This document shows, piece after piece, positions 1 to 4,985 of a DNA stretch of 5,054 bases; within the stretch, counting starts at the first letter, position 1; each line of letters opens with the position of its first letter. Origin of the DNA: Clostridia bacterium (lineage in GTDB: Bacteria; Bacillota; Clostridia; Oscillospirales; Oscillospiraceae); NCBI GenBank assembly GCA_003245395.1, contig QKDF01000092.1:1-5054 (forward strand), given 5' to 3'. The notes below the pieces were generated by a model that was not told where the DNA came from, did not search any database, and saw only the letters and a program-made list of their open reading frames with translations. The translations under genes and the position numbers were made by a program.

Positions 1-3
1 ATT

Positions 4-31
4 ATAATATCACGTTTTGCAGGTTTGTCAA
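4..31 (-). promoter_or_regulatory. Candidate promoter reading leftward out of the window
   Basis: On the minus strand a perfect -35 hexamer TTGACA (26-31) lies 16 bp upstream of TATTAT (4-9). An exact TATAAT also sits at 1-6, with a longer 19-bp spacer. This is a good vegetative (sigma-A type) match. It would drive a gene beyond the left edge, since nothing downstream of it lies inside the window. The call rests on hexamer match and spacing only. Confidence 0.5.
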
Positions 32-67
32 CTGTTCTCGGTGAAAATGTGCAGCGGAACCCCGCGC

Positions 68-238
68 TTATTGATAGCGGTAATGCCGCCCGGCATATTC
101 GTCCACACAGGATAGGAACATCTCATGGCTGTGGAATTCCAGAGGACGGAAGCCCTCCGCTTCGTGGAAAGAGACGATGCGGTTTTTCGCATCCACCCAT
201 ACACGCCAGATGGCATGCTCTGCAGTCGCGGTTTTCAT
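68..238 (-). CDS. Small uncharacterised protein, 56 aa
   Basis: I do not recognise a named family. The start ATG at 238 is chosen because AAAGGGGG (254-247) lies 8 nt upstream. An in-frame ATG at 310 would give 80 aa but has no Shine-Dalgarno sequence. The protein begins MKTATAEHAIWRVW and ends EYAGRHYRYQ with a TAA stop. It is rich in aromatic residues, His and charged residues, with one Cys, no signal peptide and no membrane segment. Alternating hydrophobic stretches (IWRVWV, RIVSF) suggest a small mainly beta, soluble cytosolic fold. It lies 118 nt beyond the amidase stop on the same strand, so it may have its own promoter; TTGCTG and TATCAA with a 17-bp gap just upstream are only a weak candidate. 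A short GCGG/CCGC hairpin (54-65) follows the stop but has a poor T tract. The good ribosome binding site supports a real gene. Its function is unknown. Confidence 0.6.
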   Translation of the reverse strand: MKTATAEHAIWRVWVDAKNRIVSFHEAEGFRPLEFHSHEMFLSCVDEYAGRHYRYQ

Positions 239-295
239 CGGGAGAACCCCCTTTCGTTGCACACACAATTGATATTCAGATAGACGGTCCTCAGC

Positions 296-325
296 AAAAA
301 AAAGTTTCATGGAAAATCAGGAAAC
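296..325 (-). terminator. Weak candidate terminator of the ytr-like operon
   Basis: About 30 nt past the amidase stop, the minus strand reads GTTTC (325-321), a 12-nt loop, GAAAC (308-304) and then eight T residues (303-296). The T tract is good, but the stem is only 5 bp with two G-C pairs. It may terminate poorly, or transcription may read on into the small 56-aa gene. No better terminator is visible between the two genes. Confidence 0.35.
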
Positions 326-355
326 ACTGTAAAATTTTAAGCCGCGTCTTCGCAC

Positions 356-1009
356 TCATTGCCCTGTGTTCAGCGCCCCAAGGGCGTCGGCAACATCGGC
401 ATGGAATTGCTCCCACGCCTCCGGGTGTTCTACATAATATTTCGGGCAGTCCTTTCCCGTGATATCGTAGTGGCGAATCACATCCTGCGCCGTCAGATCA
501 AAGGTATGGCACAGCCAGGCCGTTAATTCCACCGCCCGGTCATAGGTGACGGAAGAAAACTGCCCCGAATCGTCGGGATGGCAGACCTCGATGGCCACGG
601 TGTCATCGTTGCGGCTGTTGGAGGCGTAGGAAATTTCGGTCAGCGGGATGCACTGAACAACCTCGCCGTCCAGCCCCACGATAAAATGGGCGCTGGCATA
701 GACCTTATCTGTCCCAAGAGCCAGGGATTGAAAATAATTTCGGTTGGCTTCAGCCGTAGTGCCGGGGTTTCCCACATAGTGAATCACTACGCCGTCAATT
801 TTTTTCAGCGGCGTACCCGGCCTGGACCAGGGATTGATGCTCAGGAAATCCTGCTCCACATAGTCGGGCGGCTCCACACCCTCTCCGGGCAGGCCTTGCC
901 TGCCGAACAGTGCCCAGGCTCCACCCGCAGCGGCGGCAAATAAAACCGCCAGTCCTAACGCCGCCAGCCGGCGGGGCCGGCGGCGTCCTCTCTGTCTGCG
1001 AACAGTCAT
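356..1009 (-). CDS. Membrane-anchored N-acetylmuramoyl-L-alanine amidase (Amidase_2/PGRP fold), 217 aa
   Basis: This is probably a zinc amidase that cleaves the bond between N-acetylmuramic acid and L-alanine in peptidoglycan. The N-terminus is very basic (MTVRRQRGRRRPRR), followed by a hydrophobic segment at about 15-35. This gives a signal anchor or signal peptide that places the catalytic domain outside the membrane. The amidase domain spans about 68-210. Expected zinc ligands are H77 (in VVIHYVGN), H180 (in VIRHYDI) and C188 (in GKDCP). K186 matches the conserved lysine near the active site of T7 lysozyme, and AHF at 107-109 and VAIEVC at 138-143 are family-typical. No cell-wall-binding domain is seen. 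The ATG at 1009 lies 4 nt after the permease stop, with GGAGG at 1028-1024 inside the end of that gene. The 14-nt spacing is long, so translational coupling is likely. An upstream TTG at 1048 is less convincing. It is the last gene of a four-gene operon. Confidence 0.9.
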   Translation of the reverse strand: MTVRRQRGRRRPRRLAALGLAVLFAAAAGGAWALFGRQGLPGEGVEPPDYVEQDFLSINPWSRPGTPLKKIDGVVIHYVGNPGTTAEANRNYFQSLALGTDKVYASAHFIVGLDGEVVQCIPLTEISYASNSRNDDTVAIEVCHPDDSGQFSSVTYDRAVELTAWLCHTFDLTAQDVIRHYDITGKDCPKYYVEHPEAWEQFHADVADALGALNTGQ

Positions 1010-1013
1010 GTCC

Positions 1014-3035
1014 TCAATTCTGTCCTCCGGTGGTCTGATCAGCCACAATTATCTCCGTGGGGCCGTCCGCCCCGCCGATCACGGTTTCCGCCGCGTCTGG
1101 GGCAAACTTTTCCTCAGTTGCAGCCGCTTGAACCGCCGCCTTTTCTTTGTCATAACCGGTCTCATTGTCATCCAGCTGCGCGTAGGTCGTCAGATCGGAC
1201 GAATCCCGGATCAATCCGGCCTGCTCCAGCGCCACCAGAAGGTTGGTATAATGCGCAGAAAACGTCACACTTGTGGAGTAAATGCGGCCGGAATTGTCGC
1301 CGGTCTTCCGGTAATAGAACACCAGAGTATTTGCATAGGTGTTCTGCTCCCAGGCAGCGCTGTCCATCTGATCCAGACCCGCATGTCCGGCCTTGACGTC
1401 CTGATAAAAGGCGTCCAACAGGGCCTCGGTCGTGTCCGCATCAAAGTCTGTGCCGTCCTGAGAATAGCTGGGACCACTGACATCGTAATATTCCAGATAG
1501 CCGCCGGTATACCGTTCCACCGTGCCCTGCTCCGGCAAGTCGGCCAGCTGGACCGTGGGGGAAGAAAGCAAATCCGCCGCAAGAGAGGCCGGGGAGTCGG
1601 GATTCTGCAAGTCCGCCGCGGAATAGAAAATATTGTAGTTTCTGCTTACGGACGCCCCGCTGTTGAGCTCATAATCCAAGCTGATATAAATGGAATCGTC
1701 GCCACTGTGGTCACTCTGTCTGTTATCGGCCTCCCATTTCCGAAGAATGGCCTGATGCAGCTGTGTAAACTGCGCAATGGTCTCCGGATCTGTGAGTGTG
1801 CCGGAATAGCTGCTGCGCCCGGAAATGGTGAAGTCCAAGCTTTTTACCTGGGCCGCATCGGGCACCCGGGTCTGAACCCCCAGCACGTCGGCTCCGCAGC
1901 CAGCACTCAGCGCCACTAACAACCCCGCCAGCACAGCGGCGCCTTTCCATCCCAGTCTGAAAACGCGGAAGGACTTGTTAAGCAGCATCTCCGCGCCGTA
2001 ATAGCCGATCAGGCCCGTGAGCACCAGGCAGACGGCAAAGGCTGCCGCATTCTCATTTCCGGCGGAAAACTGATCCCAAGTCAAGGCATACAGTCCCTGC
2101 CCCAAAGACAGAGCGGCACACACGCCAACGCCGTATCGGAACGCGGGACGCGCCCAGCCCACCGCAACGGTATCACCGGCAGATTCACCTCTGCGCCGGC
2201 GATAAACCGCCAGTGCGGCGACAGCCAGCACCGCACCCGCCAGCGCATACACGCCTACAGCTCCCAGCCCGGGCACCTGATCGGACGTAAGCGGCAGGCG
2301 CTGACCATCGGTGTCATAGCCGTATGTCCTGGTTAGGCTCTCTCCCAGCTTGAGCGCCGGAGTCAGCCATTCCACTGCCGCGGGGATATCCCAGTTGGAG
2401 TAGCCATAGAAAAACATCTCCCCCATAGCATGGATCAGCTGCGTGATCCCCACAGCCAAGCCGTTGAAGATGCCGTAAAACACAGGCATTGCCAAAATCT
2501 GCCCGGCAAACATAGCACAGAACACCGCAAAGCAATAGAAAAAGAACGTCTGCCCGGTGATGGACAAAAACCAGAAGCCCAGCACGCTCATCATCCGGAC
2601 GCCGGCAGCCGCCCAGATGGCGGCGGTCAGTCCCAGAGTCAGCAGATGTGTAAACAGGAATACGGCGCAGCCCGCCAGAAAATGCGTGATGAACAGCCCC
2701 TCCCGCCGCACGGGCAGGGCATGGGCAAATCCCACGGATCGGGCGGTGGTCAGATAGGAGAACAGTGTCATAGCAAACAGGCAGCCGACAACCACCGCCA
2801 CAACGGCGGAAAATGTGCCGCCGATGGCCAAAACATCATCCAGCGCATTTTCAATCAAATCGGCCCGATCCGTCCATGCGTTTCGGCCGAACAGCTCGAT
2901 AAACTGGATCACAGGCATAGTCAGCAGCCAGCCCACCAGGTACAGTGCCCACAGAGGCCAGAACCGGGTCAGGTCATTGATGAACAGCGCCCGACTGAAA
3001 CACGCCCCTTTAGAGCACAATGTCTTTGACTGCAT
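1014..3035 (-). CDS. ABC transporter permease with fused C-terminal soluble domain, 673 aa
   Basis: This is the membrane component partnering the ATPase encoded just upstream. Hydrophobic segments lie at about 23-49, 69-96, 116-147, 151-200 (probably two), 257-278, 298-320, 330-349 and 361-383, giving roughly nine helices of ABC-2/YtrC-like type. Residues 385-673 are polar and rich in Asp, Ser and Tyr without membrane segments; they probably form an ectodomain, though topology is inferred. The overall shape (GntR neighbour, about 670 aa, C-terminal domain) fits the family I remember as DUF6449-containing permeases, but I cannot verify this. Near the C-terminus TVIGGADGPTEIIVA (651-665) matches a motif known from decarboxylase beta subunits. 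The ATG at 3035 is chosen because GGGAGGTG lies 6 nt upstream; an ATG at 3056 lacks a comparable site. The gene overlaps the end of the ATPase gene by 26 nt. With a single permease, the transporter is probably a homodimer. The substrate is unknown. Confidence 0.85.
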   Translation of the reverse strand: MQSKTLCSKGACFSRALFINDLTRFWPLWALYLVGWLLTMPVIQFIELFGRNAWTDRADLIENALDDVLAIGGTFSAVVAVVVGCLFAMTLFSYLTTARSVGFAHALPVRREGLFITHFLAGCAVFLFTHLLTLGLTAAIWAAAGVRMMSVLGFWFLSITGQTFFFYCFAVFCAMFAGQILAMPVFYGIFNGLAVGITQLIHAMGEMFFYGYSNWDIPAAVEWLTPALKLGESLTRTYGYDTDGQRLPLTSDQVPGLGAVGVYALAGAVLAVAALAVYRRRRGESAGDTVAVGWARPAFRYGVGVCAALSLGQGLYALTWDQFSAGNENAAAFAVCLVLTGLIGYYGAEMLLNKSFRVFRLGWKGAAVLAGLLVALSAGCGADVLGVQTRVPDAAQVKSLDFTISGRSSYSGTLTDPETIAQFTQLHQAILRKWEADNRQSDHSGDDSIYISLDYELNSGASVSRNYNIFYSAADLQNPDSPASLAADLLSSPTVQLADLPEQGTVERYTGGYLEYYDVSGPSYSQDGTDFDADTTEALLDAFYQDVKAGHAGLDQMDSAAWEQNTYANTLVFYYRKTGDNSGRIYSTSVTFSAHYTNLLVALEQAGLIRDSSDLTTYAQLDDNETGYDKEKAAVQAAATEEKFAPDAAETVIGGADGPTEIIVADQTTGGQN

Positions 3036-3906
3036 AGTCCGCACCTCCCAACTCATAGATGAAGATTTCCTCCAGCGTCAGCGGAATCGCGTCTGCCAGC
3101 ACGGGATGATAGGGCGAGAGCAACGCCATGGCCTCCTGGGCATTTTTCCGCATAATCAGCGTATGGACACGCCCCAGTCTGGACGCATGCAGCACCGGCA
3201 GCTCCGCCGGGACCTCCGTCACATCCTCGGGGAACACCACTTGCAGCTTCACCATGTTGTCTTGCAGCTGGGAGAGGCTCCGCTCCAGCAGCACCTTCCC
3301 GTGGTCCAGAATGCCCACATGGTCGCACACGTCCTCCAACTCCCGCAGGTTGTGAGAGGATACCAGCACCGTGGTGCCCCGCTGGGTCACGTCATCCAGC
3401 ACCAGCGACCACACCTGCCGCCGCATCACCGGGTCCAGCCCATCCACCGGCTCATCCAGAATCAGGTATTCCGGCAAACAGCACAGCGTCAGCCAGAAGG
3501 CCGCCTGCTTCTGCATGCCCTTGGACAGCCGCCGGATGGGCAGCCGTTCGTCAATGGGGAACGCCTCTTTCAGCTTCTCGTACCGCTCCATGGAAAAAGC
3601 GGGATACATTCCCCGGTACAGCCGCATCATATCCCGGATGCTGGATTGAAGAAAATAGTACCAGTCGTCCGGAATGCCGATCATCCTTCTTTTCAGGGCT
3701 GTGTTTTCCCACACCGGCTCCCCATCCACCAAAATACTGCCGCCGTCGATCCCGTACACCCCTGTCAGGCAGCGGATCAGCGTGGATTTTCCCGCGCCGT
3801 TGGGTCCTACCAGGCCATAAACCGCCCCGCCAGGCACCGTGAGCGTTACGCCGTCCAACGCAGCAAACTGCTCAAAGCGCTTGACCGTATCGCGAATTTC
3901 AATCAT
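3010..3906 (-). CDS. ABC transporter ATP-binding protein (YtrB-like), 298 aa
   Basis: This cytoplasmic ATPase should energise the permease encoded downstream. Walker A is GPNGAGKST (34-42), the signature is LSKGMQKQ (127-134, with Lys and Met replacing the second Gly and Gln of LSGGQ), Walker B is YLILDEP (147-153), the D-loop is GLDP (156-159) and the switch His is H185 in SSHN. Where a Q-loop glutamine is usual the protein has MIGIPDDWYYF (75-85), so the Q is replaced by Asp. Residues about 210-298 form the C-terminal extension common in ABC-2 ATPases. The length is normal for the family. The ATG at 3906 (MIEIRDTV) is preferred because AAAAGGG lies 8 nt upstream; in-frame ATG at 3912 and GTG at 3915 are alternatives. 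The start overlaps the gntR stop by 8 nt and the end overlaps the permease start, indicating translational coupling. Confidence 0.93.
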   Translation of the reverse strand: MIEIRDTVKRFEQFAALDGVTLTVPGGAVYGLVGPNGAGKSTLIRCLTGVYGIDGGSILVDGEPVWENTALKRRMIGIPDDWYYFLQSSIRDMMRLYRGMYPAFSMERYEKLKEAFPIDERLPIRRLSKGMQKQAAFWLTLCCLPEYLILDEPVDGLDPVMRRQVWSLVLDDVTQRGTTVLVSSHNLRELEDVCDHVGILDHGKVLLERSLSQLQDNMVKLQVVFPEDVTEVPAELPVLHASRLGRVHTLIMRKNAQEAMALLSPYHPVLADAIPLTLEEIFIYELGGADYAVKDIVL

Positions 3907-4264
3907 TTTCATCACCCTTTTCCAGCAGTTTCTTCAGCTCTTCCCCACTTACACCCAGTTCCTGCAGCTCCTGCACAAGCGCCCGCACCTTTTCCTCCAG
4001 CAGCTCCCGCCGGGCGCGATCCGCACCGACCCGGTCACAGGCAAAGCTGCCCTTGCCGGGAACGGAATAGATGTATCCCTCCCCCTCAAGGTCGTTATAT
4101 GCCCTTTGGATGGTGTTCGGGTTGATGCTCAGCTGTGTCGCCAGCGCCCGGACCGAAGGAAGCTTTTCATCCGCCTCCAACGCCCCTGTGACAATCAGCT
4201 TGCGCAGCCCATCTTTTATCTGCTCGTAAATCGGCCGGGAATCCCGGTAATTCAGGCTGATCAT
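3899..4264 (-). CDS. GntR-family regulator, YtrA subfamily, 121 aa
   Basis: This is a DNA-binding protein, most likely an autorepressor of this operon. Residues about 10-75 form the GntR winged helix-turn-helix: PIYEQIKDGLRKLI, then the recognition region PSVRALATQLSINPNTIQRA (36-55) and the wing YSVPGKGSFA. The remaining 45 residues are a short charged helical tail (ELLEEKVRALVQELQEL) suited to dimerisation. There is no large effector-binding domain, which is the mark of the YtrA subfamily, and the length of about 120 aa fits. The ATG at 4264 follows GGGAGGTG (4277-4270) with 5 nt spacing. It is the first gene of the operon and sits directly behind a promoter overlapped by a perfect inverted repeat. 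B. subtilis YtrA represses a similar ABC operon that responds to cell-wall antibiotics; the same signal here is inference. Confidence 0.93.
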   Translation of the reverse strand: MISLNYRDSRPIYEQIKDGLRKLIVTGALEADEKLPSVRALATQLSINPNTIQRAYNDLEGEGYIYSVPGKGSFACDRVGADRARRELLEEKVRALVQELQELGVSGEELKKLLEKGDEND

Positions 4265-4284
4265 CCGCTCACCTCCCTAAAATG

Positions 4285-4301
4285 GATGCCGTTGCGGCAT
4301 C
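4285..4301 (-). promoter_or_regulatory. Short hairpin in the 5' leader of the ytr-like operon
   Basis: The predicted mRNA leader contains GATGCCG, a 3-nt CAA loop and CGGCATC, a perfect 7-bp stem ending 7 nt before the gntR Shine-Dalgarno sequence. It is followed by CATTTTA, too short a T run for a convincing terminator. It may protect the 5' end of the mRNA or tune initiation at gntR. Confidence 0.5.
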
Positions 4302-4302
4302 G

Positions 4303-4335
4303 TCTAACTGTATTATTCGTATTAGTACAGTTAGA
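4303..4335. promoter_or_regulatory. Inverted-repeat operator, probable binding site of the YtrA-like repressor
   Basis: TCTAACTGTA (4303-4312) and TACAGTTAGA (4326-4335) are perfect 10-bp inverted arms separated by exactly 13 bp. The right arm overlaps the -10 element of the operon promoter and the spacer covers the likely transcription start, so a bound protein would block initiation. From memory, the B. subtilis YtrA site is AGTGTA-N13-TACACT; the inner arms here, ACTGTA-N13-TACAGT, differ by one base per arm and keep the same spacing. The assignment to this regulator is inferred from that and from adjacency. Confidence 0.82.
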
Positions 4336-4361
4336 ATAGCACCTTCTTCTGTGCCTGTCAA
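4333..4361 (-). promoter_or_regulatory. Promoter of the gntR-ABC-amidase operon
   Basis: On the minus strand a perfect TTGACA (4361-4356), a 17-bp spacer and TATTCT (4338-4333) form a strong vegetative promoter. An A/T-rich stretch upstream (about 4362-4380) resembles an UP element. Transcription should begin near 4326, giving a leader of about 60 nt before gntR. The -10 overlaps one arm of the inverted repeat. Confidence 0.85.
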
Positions 4362-4403
4362 TTATATTTTTTCAGTTTTGCACCCGCGGATATGAAAATA
4401 TTC

Positions 4404-4432
4404 TTTACAATTGGGAATCCTTGTGATATAGT
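4404..4432 (+). promoter_or_regulatory. rpsO promoter
   Basis: TTTACA (4404-4409), 17 bp, and TATAGT (4427-4432) form a good vegetative promoter. A TG dinucleotide one base before the -10 makes it an extended -10. The predicted start is A4438 or G4439. It diverges from the ytr-like promoter, with 42 bp between the two -35 hexamers. Confidence 0.8.
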
Positions 4433-4438
4433 TGCTAA

Positions 4439-4546
4439 GCACGCCAATATTGGCGTATGCGCGCCGCCCCGGCACTTCGTTTCACGGACTTTCACCGGCC
4501 TGAGACGCAGTCCCGCGGGTAAATTTTAAAAAAGGTGGAAAGAATA
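4439..4546 (+). promoter_or_regulatory. Structured 5' leader of rpsO, possible S15 autoregulatory RNA
   Basis: The untranslated leader of about 108 nt is long for its gene and rich in complementarity. Visible pairings are ACGCC/GGCGT (4441-4445 with 4452-4456), CGTTTC/GAGACG (4478-4483 with 4502-4507, one G-U pair) and the alternative GGACT/AGTCC (4486-4490 with 4509-4513). Inside the second pairing CGG (4485-4487) can also pair with CCG (4495-4497). The mutually exclusive stems suggest a switch. S15 is known to repress its own mRNA through diverse leader structures in several bacteria. That this leader does so is inference. The Shine-Dalgarno AGGTGG (4533-4538) follows an A/T-rich unpaired stretch. 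Confidence 0.5.
4441..4456. repeat. Perfect 16-bp palindrome at the rpsO transcription start
   Basis: ACGCCAATATTGGCGT reads identically on both strands and starts 2-3 nt after the predicted rpsO start site. As RNA it forms a 5-bp stem with a 6-nt loop at the extreme 5' end of the transcript. As DNA it has the symmetry of a dimeric protein binding site. Confidence 0.75.
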
Positions 4547-4813
4547 ATGCTTCGTAAAGAACAGAAAACCGAAATCATCAACGCCAACCGCACCCATGAG
4601 TCCGATACCGGTTCTCCCGAGGTCCAGATTGCCATTCTGACCGAGCGGATCAACAGCCTGACCCAGCACATGAAGGCCAACCCCCAGGACAAGCACTCCA
4701 ACCGGGGTCTGCTGAAGATGGTGGGTAAGCGTCGTTCTCTGCTGGACTATCTGGCTAAGAAGGACATCGAGCGTTATCGCGCCCTGATTGCCAAGCTGGG
4801 CCTGCGCAAGTAA
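4547..4813 (+). CDS. rpsO: 30S ribosomal protein S15
   Basis: S15 is a primary 16S rRNA-binding protein that helps organise the central domain of the small ribosomal subunit. The 88-residue protein has the family's full length and its hallmark sequence: [19 protein letters not shown] (16-34), then [19 protein letters not shown] (38-56) and [20 protein letters not shown] near the C-terminus. The ATG at 4547 is chosen because AGGTGG (4533-4538) lies 8 nt upstream and because S15 proteins begin with a short basic segment (here MLRKEQK). An in-frame GTG at 4535 lies within that site and is rejected. The gene has its own promoter and leader and ends in an intrinsic terminator, with pnp downstream in the classical rpsO-pnp order. 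The protein appears intact and ordinary. Confidence 0.98.
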   Translation: MLRKEQKTEIINANRTHESDTGSPEVQIAILTERINSLTQHMKANPQDKHSNRGLLKMVGKRRSLLDYLAKKDIERYRALIAKLGLRK

Positions 4814-4822
4814 TGAAACGAG

Positions 4823-4854
4823 GGCGGTGCAGGTATGTCTGCACCGCCTTTTCT
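4823..4854 (+). terminator. Intrinsic terminator after rpsO
   Basis: GGCGGTGCAG (4823-4832) pairs perfectly with CTGCACCGCC (4839-4848) around a 6-nt loop, followed by TTTTCT. The strong G/C-rich stem lies 9 nt past the rpsO stop and should end most rpsO transcripts. Some readthrough into pnp is possible because the T run is interrupted by a C. Confidence 0.93.
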
Positions 4855-4866
4855 TTCATATATAAT
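4838..4866 (+). promoter_or_regulatory. Possible pnp promoter
   Basis: An exact TATAAT (4861-4866) lies right after the rpsO terminator. The best-spaced -35 (TCTGCA, 4838-4843, 17 bp) matches only three of six consensus bases and lies in the terminator stem. A start near 4873 would put the long hairpin at the very 5' end of the pnp mRNA. The -10 is good and the -35 is weak. Confidence 0.4.
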
Positions 4867-4878
4867 ACCGCTTTTGTA

Positions 4879-4953
4879 CGCCAATAACCTTTAGCAGTTG
4901 AAAATGTGTTTGGACGCGGCCCAAGCCTGTTTTCAAGTGCTAAACGGTTGGCG
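4879..4953 (+). promoter_or_regulatory. Long imperfect hairpin in the pnp leader
   Basis: The two arms (4879-4904 and 4930-4953) pair over about 22 bp. CGCC pairs with GGCG, AACC with GGTT, TTTAGCA with TGCTAAA and TTGAAAA with TTTTCAA, interrupted by an AAT bulge, a single C bulge and one G-G mismatch. The loop holds a smaller TTTGG/CCAAG stem (4909-4913 with 4921-4925). The structure ends 18 nt before the Shine-Dalgarno sequence of pnp. In E. coli a long pnp leader duplex is cut by RNase III and mediates PNPase autocontrol. A similar role here is inferred from position and shape. Confidence 0.7.
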
Positions 4954-4985
4954 CCTCCGGCGGAAATCAGCAAAGGAGAAAGATT

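Noticed and set aside
68..310. 80-codon form of the small protein starting at the ATG at 310
   Set aside because: There is no Shine-Dalgarno sequence before that ATG, and its first codons run through the T tract after the operon. The ATG at 238 has a strong site.
25..462. Plus-strand open frame of 145 codons
   Set aside because: It runs antisense across the small 56-aa gene, the gap and the amidase end; its composition is not protein-like.
959..985. Possible G/C-rich hairpin CGCCGCC/GGCGGCG
   Set aside because: It lies within codons for the Arg- and Ala-rich amidase N-terminus, where repeated GCC and CGG codons produce such symmetry by composition, and no T tract follows.
1059..1073. GGGGC/GCCCC stem just before the amidase gene
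   Set aside because: It falls in the Gly-Ala-Asp-Gly-Pro codons of the permease tail and is explained by GC-rich codons. It has no terminator T tract.
1894..1911. Lipobox-like LSAGC in the permease
   Set aside because: It lies at the end of the last predicted helix of a polytopic protein rather than in an N-terminal signal peptide, so lipidation is unlikely.
1008..1919. Plus-strand open frame of 303 codons
   Set aside because: It is antisense to the permease C-terminal domain and has no domain I recognise, so it is a shadow of the real gene.
2815..4125. Long plus-strand open frame of 436 codons
   Set aside because: It lies antisense to the ATPase, the regulator and the start of the permease, all with clear motifs. 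Its translation is rich in His, Gln, Pro and Arg with no recognisable domain, typical of an antisense shadow in GC-rich DNA.
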